From: Microcaldota archaeon
Lineage (GTDB): Archaea; Micrarchaeota; Micrarchaeia; Micrarchaeales; CABMGC01
Reading direction: 5' to 3'
Length of the DNA: 37,616 nt
Assembly (NCBI GenBank): GCA_027449585.1
Contig: DAIDLJ010000006.1
Location: 1 to 37,616, forward strand
Positions 1 through 7,910 of this stretch are shown piece by piece; the stretch's first letter is position 1, and each line of letters starts with the position of its first letter. The position numbers and the translations under genes were made by a program. The notes below the pieces were generated by a model. The model was not told where the DNA came from. It saw nothing but the letters and a program-made list of their open reading frames with translations, and made no database searches.

Positions 1-160
1 TTTCTGTGCACAAATTACATGCTGAACTGCTTTGACTATTCTGTTGAAAAATAACATAAAAAATAGCTAATAACAGTATAAACACTGTAATTATGGGAAC
101 GACTGCAGAAAGTTTGATCTTTGCTTGATTATTTCTTTTTGAGTTTTTCTTATGCTTCAA
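1..160 (-). CDS. Partial membrane-anchored protein (start only, runs off left edge); TTG start proposed; one TM segment followed by a CxxC motif (SSACNLCTE)
   Basis: Manual minus-strand reading: (TTG)KHKKNSKRNNQAKIKLSAVVPIITVFILLLAIFYVIFQQNSQSSSACNLCTE; open to window edge. Not in the supplied ORF track because there is no ATG and it is truncated. Confidence 0.4.
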   Translation of the reverse strand, partial: MKHKKNSKRNNQAKIKLSAVVPIITVFILLLAIFYVIFQQNSQSSSACNLCTE

Positions 161-164
161 ATAA

Positions 165-923
165 TCACTGGGTTTTGCTATTTAAGATAGAATATTGTTT
201 TTCCGCTATGTTCGAGGCATATGATGAATTTATGAATATTTTAGGATTGCCCCAGGTTATTGTGGTCATTATATATTTTTGGTATTGGAATACCGCGCCG
301 ATTAGTGACAAACCATATGTGTTTGTTGAGTATACGGCCGAATTGTTTATTGAATTTATATTTGCTATAGACCTATAATTTGACTGGGCTGATGAAACAT
401 TTGGATAACTAGATATATTGATGAATACCATCATTGGAGATGTTATGTTTGCGTAGGTTTGCGGAACTTTGAGGGTGTAGTTTGATGGAAGCGCGCTAGA
501 TAATATTAGATCTTTTGTGAATGGAAGCCCATATTGATCAATTGTTGTCGTATTTGAGGTATAATTATAATAATCAGACATATCCGGTCCAAGAGGTATA
601 CCTGAAAGTAGTTGGTAGGGATTTTGCGGTGTTGTAGTTTGAACTGTAATATTTGCAACTGTTTGGCTTGTAGTAGTATTTTTGGGTTTGACATTATTAT
701 TAAATGACGTTGCCGCAACTATGATAAGCGCAATTATTATTACAGCTAGAAGAGAGTATATTATCTTATTTTTATTTAGTAATTTTGATGTTTCTGGCTG
801 TTTTGGTGGGGTTGGTGGCAGAGTTGATTCTGGTTGCGGATTAGTCTGCGTTGGTGTTGGTGCTTGCTGAGGCTCGCTCTGCATCTGTGCAGTATTATTT
901 ATAGTAGTTTCATTTTCATCCAT
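165..923 (-). CDS. Hypothetical membrane-anchored protein with Pro/Gln-rich N-terminus, one TM helix and extracytoplasmic domain
   Basis: ORF 252 aa; TM segment IIYSLLAVIIIALIIVA; many N-x-S/T sequons; opposite-strand ORFs lack protein-like composition. Confidence 0.6.
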   Translation of the reverse strand: MDENETTINNTAQMQSEPQQAPTPTQTNPQPESTLPPTPPKQPETSKLLNKNKIIYSLLAVIIIALIIVAATSFNNNVKPKNTTTSQTVANITVQTTTPQNPYQLLSGIPLGPDMSDYYNYTSNTTTIDQYGLPFTKDLILSSALPSNYTLKVPQTYANITSPMMVFINISSYPNVSSAQSNYRSIANINSINNSAVYSTNTYGLSLIGAVFQYQKYIMTTITWGNPKIFINSSYASNIAEKQYSILNSKTQ

Positions 924-938
924 TGAAGCTTCCTGTTT

Positions 939-2690
939 TTAGGTTATAAGATAATTATTAACCACAATATTGTCATCGGGGGTTGTTATTACATCATATA
1001 GATGGAAGAGCCCTTTCTTTATTACCAGGTTGTTTACTCTTACATTGCTGTTAGTTAATGGATTGAATAGGTAGTCGCCAACCTTAAGATATTGGGCAAG
1101 TTCCAGTCTATTATTTACGTATAGGCCCTCTCCGCTGTCCACCACCAAAGTGCCGTTATTTATTATGTACTCGTTTGTGGTTGTAAGGTTGAATACGCTT
1201 GATACAACTACCGGTTGAAGCTCATGAGTTGAAAGGCTGTATCCCAATACCGTATCCCCCATCTTCAGATTACCTACATATATGGTGCTCCCATTAGCAA
1301 GATATGCTACGCTTGTACCTAATACAGAGGAGCTACCGGTCTTCATATCTATCAAGAATCCATCAGCAATATAATTGTTGAAAGGAGTTGTGACAAAGTC
1401 ATAGACATGATGCATGTTGCTGTAATATGTTACGTTTATGCTGGTTATTTTTATGTATTGGCCAGTAATCGGGTCGAACAAAGTATCTCCAATTTTAGCC
1501 ACATAGGCACGCTGCCAGTGCTCATTTATGAACATTATCTCATCTGCATCGACGTTTAGCAGTTTATTGAAGGTATATTTGTTCGTGACATTCTTTACAT
1601 AGATTGCAGTTATAACTGCAGGAATCATTGTGTGCGTGTTTAGGTCATACGACATGATTGAATCTCCAAGAGTTATCTGGGATGCATTTAGAAGAGATCC
1701 ATTTGATAGCAATATTTTAGCGTCTCCATAAACAGATCCGCTTGACGCGCCGTTGGTTACTCTAGACGCGCCGTTGGTTGCGCCATTGGTTGCGCGGTTG
1801 GTTGCGCCGTTGGTTGCGCGGTTGGTTGCGCCGTTGGTTGCAGCGTTGGTTGCAGCGTTGGTTGCAGCGTTGGTTGCAGCGTTGGTTGCAGCGTTGGTTG
1901 CAGCGTTGGTTGCAGCGTTGGTTGCAGCGTTGGTTGACACTGTAGAAGTAGACGTAGAGGTAGATGTAGAAGTAGAAGATGTTGATGTGGAAGATGTAGA
2001 AGTAGAAGATGTGGATGTGGAAGTGGACGTGGAAGTGGATGACGTGGAAGTGGAAGTAGAGGAAGTGGAAGTGGACGTAGAAGTGGATGTGGAAGTTGAT
2101 ACAGTTGTAGTGGAATATTGTGGTGAAGTGTACGCGTAGGTAGTAGTGAAACTAGCTATCCTTTCGACCTGCGTTCCGTAATTAGGTATTGTATAGTTGA
2201 GCCATAGGTACCCAGAGAATTGAGAACCTAAAGCCCCTTTGGCCAGGCTGCCGCCGACCTGGTAGCAGTTAACATAGAAAATGTAGGATGAACCGCTGTT
2301 TATGTAATTCCCTGGCGCGTAGTCTCCGCTGACGCCAAGCTGCACTGGATAGAATGCGTTTGAGGGATTTATCGAGTTGACCTGCACGTTTCCATATTTT
2401 GGGGTGTCTGTGGTAGCATTCTGCTGGTCCGAGCATGCAACTCCATTTATCTTTATGTCGCTACCTATTGCCTGCGAGATCTTTACAGTAAGTATTCCGT
2501 TGGTGCCTATTGAGACAAACGAACAACTAAACCCTGGAGGGGCTATGCACCCGGGCGTAACTGGTGCTTTTGATGCTATAACAGTGACTGCTACCAGGGC
2601 AGTTATTATAATTACAATTACCATTCCGTAGGAACTGAGAAAGTCGACTGCCGATTGCAGTTTGTGCTGTCTTCTGTTCTTGCGTCTCAA
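939..2690 (-). CDS. Class III signal peptide (pilin-like) surface protein with S/T-rich stalk, AATN repeats and two tandem degenerate Hint (intein-like) domains
   Basis: N-term LQSAVDFLSSYGMVIVIIITALVAVTVI (archaeal prepilin-like); (ST)n then (AATN)n repeats; C-term has two copies of x-x-x-G-[DT]..GD..YSL...VGDxLF.P...VTTP..N Hint-like pattern. Confidence 0.75.
   Translation of the reverse strand: MRRKNRRQHKLQSAVDFLSSYGMVIVIIITALVAVTVIASKAPVTPGCIAPPGFSCSFVSIGTNGILTVKISQAIGSDIKINGVACSDQQNATTDTPKYGNVQVNSINPSNAFYPVQLGVSGDYAPGNYINSGSSYIFYVNCYQVGGSLAKGALGSQFSGYLWLNYTIPNYGTQVERIASFTTTYAYTSPQYSTTTVSTSTSTSTSTSTSSTSTSTSSTSTSTSTSTSSTSTSSTSTSSTSTSTSTSTSTVSTNAATNAATNAATNAATNAATNAATNAATNAATNGATNRATNGATNRATNGATNGASRVTNGASSGSVYGDAKILLSNGSLLNASQITLGDSIMSYDLNTHTMIPAVITAIYVKNVTNKYTFNKLLNVDADEIMFINEHWQRAYVAKIGDTLFDPITGQYIKITSINVTYYSNMHHVYDFVTTPFNNYIADGFLIDMKTGSSSVLGTSVAYLANGSTIYVGNLKMGDTVLGYSLSTHELQPVVVSSVFNLTTTNEYIINNGTLVVDSGEGLYVNNRLELAQYLKVGDYLFNPLTNSNVRVNNLVIKKGLFHLYDVITTPDDNIVVNNYLIT
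1768..1935 (-). repeat. 12-bp tandem repeat (GTTGGTTGCAGC and variants GTTGGTTGCGCC/GCGCG) coding for AATN / GATN(R) repeats
   Basis: Direct reading: about 14 tandem 12-nt units, the distal 8 essentially identical. Confidence 0.9.
1936..2112 (-). repeat. Low-complexity Ser/Thr-coding repeat (glycosylatable stalk)
   Basis: gaagtggatgtggaagt-type repeats; protein STSTSTSTSSTSTSTSS... Confidence 0.85.
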
Positions 2691-3314
2691 TTACTTCGCC
2701 TTCATCTCCACTTTGGCTTCGAAATCGGAGATCTTGTAGTTGAATTCCTCATTTGTCTTTATTAAACCTTTCTCTTTGAGGAACTCTCGGGCGAGAAGGA
2801 AGTATACAAGGGCAAGAGACCTTCTTCCCTTGTTGTTGCACGGGACCACAAGGTCAACGAACTTTATCCAGTTATCGGTATCGCATAGGGCGACCACAGG
2901 TATGCTGGTGGTGCTGGCTTCCTTTACCGCTTGGCGCTCGTTTCTTGTGTCGCTCAAGAGCACTATGCCAGGCTCTATGAAGTCTTCCCTATTGGGGTTT
3001 GTGAATATGCCAGGCACGACCCTTCCAGTTATTAGCCTAGATTTGGTTATCTCGGCAAACTTTGAGGCGGAAGCTATTGCATAGATTCTTGAGGCTGTTA
3101 CCACTATGTCCTTTGGATCGTACTGGGCGAGAAGCCTTGCCGCCTCCTTTATCTTCTTGTCTATGGTGCTAAGCTCAAGCAGGTAGAGGCCGTCCTCCCT
3201 TATCTTGTAGATGAATCGCTTCATCCCCGGCGTCTTTATCTTAGTGCCTATGTGTATTCCTGCCTCTAGGTACGTTGCCTGATCCGTCAACAGTTCGTTT
3301 GCCATTTTAAACAC
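2691..3314 (-). CDS. rps2: 30S ribosomal protein S2 (uS2)
   Basis: YLEAGIHIGTKIKTPGMKRFIYKIREDGLYLLE..., PGIFTNPNREDFIEP, ALCDTDNWIKFVDLVVPCNNKGRRSLALVYFLLARE. Confidence 0.96.
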   Translation of the reverse strand: MFKMANELLTDQATYLEAGIHIGTKIKTPGMKRFIYKIREDGLYLLELSTIDKKIKEAARLLAQYDPKDIVVTASRIYAIASASKFAEITKSRLITGRVVPGIFTNPNREDFIEPGIVLLSDTRNERQAVKEASTTSIPVVALCDTDNWIKFVDLVVPCNNKGRRSLALVYFLLAREFLKEKGLIKTNEEFNYKISDFEAKVEMKAK

Positions 3315-3319
3315 CGATT

Positions 3320-3414
3320 CGGGGTCGCCGAGACTTTCATGGGCGCGAGCCCATTTTGAACTCGGGTCGTATGCTCCCTAAGCACACAGCCTTACCAAGC
3401 TAGCAGACGACCCC
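3320..3414 (-). tRNA. tRNA-Pro (anticodon reads AGG) with a 21-nt intron in the T-loop (3334..3354)
   Basis: Acceptor GGGGTCG/CGACCCC; anticodon arm GC-TTAGGGA-GC with Pro-type GGG-A; T stem CCGAG/CTCGG; splicing at the BHB restores TTCAAAT. Confidence 0.85.
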
Positions 3415-3456
3415 TCGTCTCCTATATTGAACGCTATTTCTTTTTAATGCTTGCGA

Positions 3457-3657
3457 TTACTTCCTGCTATAGTTTATTATGTCATCTATAAGCTCAACGT
3501 GGCTTATGAGCATACGCCTGCAGCAGTACCTCTTTACCTCTAATGAATCGAGGACCTTGTCTGCATTCTCCTTCTTCACGTTGACTCTTTCGTTGAACTC
3601 CTGCCATTTGTCGCCTACGACCTGCCCGCATGAGAAACAACGCACTGGTATCATCAT
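3457..3657 (-). CDS. rpoN: DNA-directed RNA polymerase subunit N (Rpb10)
   Basis: [17 protein letters not shown]...[20 protein letters not shown] zinc-binding family signature. Confidence 0.97.
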   Translation of the reverse strand: MMIPVRCFSCGQVVGDKWQEFNERVNVKKENADKVLDSLEVKRYCCRRMLISHVELIDDIINYSRK

Positions 3658-3666
3658 ATTATCACA

Positions 3667-4227
3667 TTATCTGTACGATGTCTGGAATCTTGCCCTTGCC
3701 TTAGGTCCCTTGAACTTCTTTGGCTCGACGCGCCTTATGTCGTCTATGAGCAGATTCCTGTCGTACTCCATATAGAAGCTTCTTAGTGAATCGGGTGATG
3801 GAGAGGCCTTGACAAGCACTTTTGCTATTGCCGTCCTTACCGCCTGAGCCTGGCCGCTGAATCCTCCGCCGTGCGAATTTACGGATATGTCCGACGCGTT
3901 TGCTATGGCCTGGGCGGCCTTTGTCGCCCTGACTGCGTCAAGCATTAGTTCCCTGATCTCCTTTGGCTGAACGAAATTGATGTCTATGCCATTTATGGTT
4001 ATCCTTCCGGTGCCAGAAACCAAAGATGCCCTTGCGACGGCCCTCTTCCTCTTTCCCTTTGATAGAACTATCTTCCTTGATGCCTTCTTCGCTTTTGACG
4101 GCTTTGCTCCGGCCGGCGCGCCCCTTCTCGATGTTGGTTTTGCCTGAGCTGCCTTTGGCTGGTAGAGCGTTTCTAGCTCCTTGTCAAGATTTTCTAGTCC
4201 AGTTGCTTCTTTTGCCATTGTAATCAT
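3667..4227 (-). CDS. rps9: 30S ribosomal protein S9 (uS9) with Ala/Lys-rich N-terminal extension
   Basis: SKGKRKRAVARASLVSGTGRITING...; C-term GPKARARFQTSYR. Confidence 0.96.
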   Translation of the reverse strand: MITMAKEATGLENLDKELETLYQPKAAQAKPTSRRGAPAGAKPSKAKKASRKIVLSKGKRKRAVARASLVSGTGRITINGIDINFVQPKEIRELMLDAVRATKAAQAIANASDISVNSHGGGFSGQAQAVRTAIAKVLVKASPSPDSLRSFYMEYDRNLLIDDIRRVEPKKFKGPKARARFQTSYR

Positions 4228-4661
4228 GCCTTGTATCCGAGCTTCTGTGTGAGCTGCTTTATTGTCATTGTCCTCTCGAATATCTGGTTTGGCTTCTTGC
4301 TTTCGACTTCGAAAGCCTTGGCCTTCTTAACCTCTTCTGGGAAGCCAACATATACCCTAAGCCTCTTGAATGCTGCCTTGCCCTTTGGCTTCTTGTAAGG
4401 CAGCATTCCCCTTACTACCCTCTTGACGAACATGTCCGGCCTTCTTGGCCAGTATGGAGAATGCTCTGGGTTTGCCTTGTCCTTGAGCTCGATTCTCTGC
4501 TTGTACTTCTGCGTGAGGTCGTGGACGTGGCCGGTTATTATGACGTTCTCGGCATTTACGACGGTGACGGAGTGCCCGTTGAGGAGCAGCTTTGCTGCCT
4601 GGCTCCCTAGCCTTCCGAGCACCTTCTCGCTTCCGTCAATCAAGTATTCCATAAATATCAA
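4224..4661 (-). CDS. rpl13: 50S ribosomal protein L13 (uL13)
   Basis: VLGRLGSQAAKLLLNGHSVTVVNAENVIITG...RGMLPYKKPKGKAAFKRLRVYVGFP. Confidence 0.96.
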   Translation of the reverse strand: MIFMEYLIDGSEKVLGRLGSQAAKLLLNGHSVTVVNAENVIITGHVHDLTQKYKQRIELKDKANPEHSPYWPRRPDMFVKRVVRGMLPYKKPKGKAAFKRLRVYVGFPEEVKKAKAFEVESKKPNQIFERTMTIKQLTQKLGYKA

Positions 4662-4662
4662 T

Positions 4663-5016
4663 TCAGATGATTATCCTTGCATTCTTGTCGTTAAGGGCAT
4701 CCTCAAGCTTCACTACGCTGCTCTTTGATCCCTTGAGCTTTGCCATCGCGCTGTCTGTGAAGTCTATTGCGCAAATGTTCACCTTTTTGGTGAGTGTTCC
4801 TCCTCCAAGCACCTTTCCGGGAACTATTATGCTCTCATTCTCCTTTGTAAGCTTGTTTATCTTATCGAGGTTCACGCTTGGCCTTATCCTCTTCGGCTTT
4901 GTCGCCAGTTTTATCAGGTAGCTGAGCTTCTTTGGATTCGCAGAGGAGGACCTAACTTTTTCCAGGGTTTCGACCCAGCCGCGTATCTTCGTGTTTTCCA
5001 TTGCCATTGCAACCAT
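4663..5016 (-). CDS. rpl18e: 50S ribosomal protein L18e (eL18)
   Basis: MAMENTKIRGWVETLEKVRSSSANPKKLSYLIKLATKPKRIRPSVNLDKI...VPGKVLGGGTL; start trimmed from 5061 because the longer ORF enters tRNA-Leu. Confidence 0.94.
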   Translation of the reverse strand: MVAMAMENTKIRGWVETLEKVRSSSANPKKLSYLIKLATKPKRIRPSVNLDKINKLTKENESIIVPGKVLGGGTLTKKVNICAIDFTDSAMAKLKGSKSSVVKLEDALNDKNARIII

Positions 5017-5032
5017 TCCTTTGCCGTAAAAG

Positions 5033-5119
5033 TGCAGGGGGTGAGATTTGAACTCACGCATGCACTAAAGCAACTGACCCCTCAAGCCAGCGCATTTGAC
5101 CAAGCTCTGCCACCCCTGC
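5033..5119 (-). tRNA. tRNA-Leu(GAG)
   Basis: Acceptor GCAGGGG/CCCCTGC, discriminator A, anticodon loop TTGAGGG, long variable arm, T-loop TTCAAAT with stem GTGAG/CTCAC. Confidence 0.95.
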
Positions 5120-5126
5120 ATGGATG

Positions 5127-5696
5127 TCATTTCTTGATTTCTTTATGAACATCTTTTAAGCTATCGCTTAACACTGTGAAGGCCTTATGCACTATCTCAA
5201 GAGGGGGCATTTGGCCGAATGTTTCAACATAAAACTCAAATTTGTCGTCGCCAGTGGCCTTGTACGTTACAAGACCTGGCTGGAACTTGGAACTTTTGAG
5301 GGCGTTTCTGAACACTGCCTTTCCGTCAACCTTCAGTGTCTGCCCTTCTGTAAGCTTTATTATTGGTATGTTTTCGTTTGCGACCGAGACTCCTCTTGAT
5401 GTGCTGACTAGGTCCTTTGATAGGACCGTTCCTGGCCCTTCGGCCGCTAGCGAGAATACGACCTCGTCCTTCTCATCGTAGTCCTTTGGCGTTCTTATTG
5501 GTATTAGCCCGATCCTGTGGGCTATGTACTCGTCGAACATGGCGCTTGAGTTTTCATAGAAGGTGACGCTGTCTATCGCAAGGCAGCCTACGGAGTTTAT
5601 CATTGATCTCCTGAGGGAGTTTGCGAATGAAAAACTGGTTCCCTCTAGCTTAAATCGCACTGATTTATCATCGCTCTCCAAAATTGTAAGCTTCAT
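5127..5696 (-). CDS. rpoD: DNA-directed RNA polymerase subunit D
   Basis: FSFANSLRRSMINSVGCLAIDSVTFYENSSAMFDEYIAHRIGLIPIRTP; alpha/Rpb3-type motif; no Fe-S domain evident. Confidence 0.96.
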   Translation of the reverse strand: MKLTILESDDKSVRFKLEGTSFSFANSLRRSMINSVGCLAIDSVTFYENSSAMFDEYIAHRIGLIPIRTPKDYDEKDEVVFSLAAEGPGTVLSKDLVSTSRGVSVANENIPIIKLTEGQTLKVDGKAVFRNALKSSKFQPGLVTYKATGDDKFEFYVETFGQMPPLEIVHKAFTVLSDSLKDVHKEIKK

Positions 5697-5802
5697 CCTA
5701 TCAGCAATTCTAAAACTAGATAGTAGCAGATGTTCTATTAAACTGCAATATATATAAATATTGGTTTATGCCGTTAGTATTCCATAATTAAGGCTTGTTG
5801 GA

Positions 5803-6384
5803 ATGGACTTCTGGAAGAGCTTTGGCGACGCCATGGATTTGGGCCTTGGTGAGGATAGGCTCTTTCTCGGGACTGCAGAGCGCAAGAATGCGTCCCTAAA
5901 TGCGGTGCAGGGCTTTTCTAGGAATCTGGATATAAACGAGGCTTTTGTGCAGCGCCATGATCCGCGCAAGAGATACATAGTTGCAATAGGGATAACGCAT
6001 GATCTGCTGCTGTGCGCCTATAATGTGGATAATGGAGATGCGCTTGCCGCAAGGATATCCAGGCTGCCCGACAAGAAGGGATGGAATACTCTGAATTCAA
6101 AATTAGCAGGCATGAAGGCACAAAACCTAGAGCTTAGGCTCATAGGGATGCAGAACTCTGGGACGGATGCGATTAGGGGGCTTCAGGTTGAATTGAAAGT
6201 GCGCGGAAGGCTTGTGGAGACGGATCTCTTCGGGACTAATATGAGAAACGTAGCCTTGGACACCAAGACAGGTATGACGTACAACATACTGCTCCTAAAC
6301 AGGATATACCGGGCTGGGGAATTGACAAATACCGTGAGCAGGGCGGACTTCGAGGCAAAACTAGGTGAGCTCTCTTTCGTATAA
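5803..6384 (+). CDS. Hypothetical protein
   Basis: 193 aa ORF, TATA-like atatatataaatatt upstream near 5748-5762. Confidence 0.65.
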   Translation: MDFWKSFGDAMDLGLGEDRLFLGTAERKNASLNAVQGFSRNLDINEAFVQRHDPRKRYIVAIGITHDLLLCAYNVDNGDALAARISRLPDKKGWNTLNSKLAGMKAQNLELRLIGMQNSGTDAIRGLQVELKVRGRLVETDLFGTNMRNVALDTKTGMTYNILLLNRIYRAGELTNTVSRADFEAKLGELSFV

Positions 6385-6891
6385 GCTCACGTATGTAGAG
6401 CCTATATCTGAAAGCCTGCTCTCTTTAAGGGAGACGCGCTGAGCCACAAAAGACCCGAAATAGTGGCTTGAATTAGTTGTTATGAACTCCTTTGTTGCTG
6501 GAACTTCGTGCTTTACCCTAGCAATGGTTATGTGCGGGTGATACTCCCTTTTGTCCGGGGCAAATCCGTATGCTTCAAGCCCAAATGCAATATCAGAGCG
6601 TAACTTTGCGGATATACCACCGTCTAGAATATTTGCGAACACTGTCTGAACGGCTTTTTCGCCGAAAAAGGATAGCCCTTTGACTTTTACCTCGAACTTT
6701 TTAATCTTAATTGAGTCCATTATCATCTTTGCATCGTCGACTTTTTCATCGTTAATTTCTCCAAGGAAATGCAATGTGAGATGGATGTTGCTAACAGTCA
6801 CCGCGGAGAACCTGCCCGGCATCTTGGCTGCAATATCGTGCAGGGATGTGCGCAGGCCTTCGGGAAGGTCTATTGCGATGAAAGCGCGCAT
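6361..6891 (-). CDS. thpR: RNA 2',3'-cyclic phosphodiesterase (LigT/ThpR family)
   Basis: MRAFIAIDLPEGL; two HxTx motifs: HLTLHFLGE and HPHITIARVK. Confidence 0.92.
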   Translation of the reverse strand: MRAFIAIDLPEGLRTSLHDIAAKMPGRFSAVTVSNIHLTLHFLGEINDEKVDDAKMIMDSIKIKKFEVKVKGLSFFGEKAVQTVFANILDGGISAKLRSDIAFGLEAYGFAPDKREYHPHITIARVKHEVPATKEFITTNSSHYFGSFVAQRVSLKESRLSDIGSTYVSLYERELT

Positions 6892-6937
6892 ATATGCTAT
6901 ATATAACTAAGCGGTTTAATTTAATCTGTGTTTTGCA

Positions 6938-7267
6938 ATGGTTAGCATAGATTCCTTTTTCTCCATCGACATACGAGTCGGTCGCATAGTCTCTGTTGAT
7001 GACCATGAAAAGGCGAGAAAGCCCATGTATAAGCTTATGGTGGACCTTGGCCCGGAGATAGGCATCAGAAAGATTATTGCTGGGATAAGGGATAAATACA
7101 CAAAAGAGGAGCTAATCAATAAAAAGATAGTGTGCATAGTTAATCTTGATCCGAAGGTAATAGCTGGGGAGGAATCGCAGGGTATGGTGCTCGCTGCTGG
7201 AGAGACAGATAGGGTGGCGCTACTCGTCCCGGACAAGGATATGCCGGAAGGGTCTAAGATTCATTGA
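6938..7267 (+). CDS. tRNA-binding (OB-fold, CsaA/MetG C-terminal-like) protein
   Basis: FFSIDIRVGRIVSVDDHEKARKPMYKLMVDLGPEIGIRKIIAGIRDKYTKEELINKKIVCIVNLDPKVIAGEESQGM. Confidence 0.92.
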   Translation: MVSIDSFFSIDIRVGRIVSVDDHEKARKPMYKLMVDLGPEIGIRKIIAGIRDKYTKEELINKKIVCIVNLDPKVIAGEESQGMVLAAGETDRVALLVPDKDMPEGSKIH

Positions 7268-7274
7268 TGGTTTT

Positions 7275-7862
7275 GTGGCAAGGAGAATTGTTGTGACTGT
7301 TGTGGGGCTGCCGGGGTCCGGGAAGAGCCTTGCCGCAGATATGCTCAAGAAGAGGGGATTTGAGGTAATCGAACTTGGGGACATATGGCGCGAGCTTCTT
7401 AAGAAGAACCATATATCAAGGTTTGACCCAAAAGGTACGCGCGAGTTCACACGGAAGATAAGGCAGCAATATGGAAAGGATGTTTACGCCAGATACGCAT
7501 TCAAGAAGGTTCAAAAGAAGAGGCATCTTGTGGCAATAATGGGAATAAGGAGCACCTATGAAATGGACTACCTTAAGATGCATCTTGATAATATATACAC
7601 TATAGCGCTTCTTGCGCCTATGGGGATGCGGTTTGAGCGGTTAAAGACACGCGGCAAACCCGAGGACCCAAAGACACTAAAGGATTTCAGGTGGCTCAAT
7701 ACGAGAGAGAGGCGAGGGTTCATGAAGGCCCCTTCGGAGGAGAAGCATGGAGTAATGCACATTATAAGATCAGCTGATTATGTTATAGCAAACACTTCTA
7801 CGGTCAGGAAGCTGGAAGAGAATCTTGCAGGAGTGTTGAAAAAGATAAAAGCTACCAAATAA
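7275..7862 (+). CDS. P-loop nucleoside kinase-like protein (UPF0200-type archaeal AAA/kinase)
   Basis: VVGLPGSGKSLAADMLKKRGFEVIELGDIWRE Walker A at the N-terminus. Confidence 0.82.
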   Translation: MARRIVVTVVGLPGSGKSLAADMLKKRGFEVIELGDIWRELLKKNHISRFDPKGTREFTRKIRQQYGKDVYARYAFKKVQKKRHLVAIMGIRSTYEMDYLKMHLDNIYTIALLAPMGMRFERLKTRGKPEDPKTLKDFRWLNTRERRGFMKAPSEEKHGVMHIIRSADYVIANTSTVRKLEENLAGVLKKIKATK

Positions 7863-7910
7863 TTCTTAGAGACATAGATATAGCTAAGGGTTCAAAATCC
7901 TGAATTAAGT

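Noticed and set aside
121-378. 85-aa plus-strand ORF
   Set aside because: Overlaps the 3' end of the 252-aa minus ORF and the proposed left-edge partial CDS; no recognisable motif.
1768-1935. Possible CRISPR-like or satellite array
   Set aside because: 12-bp contiguous units without spacers, in frame within a CDS; not a CRISPR.
1753-2139. Plus-strand ORF coding VAPLVARLVAALVAALV... repeat protein
   Set aside because: It is the antisense reading of the AATN/ST repeats inside the better-supported minus-strand pilin-Hint gene.
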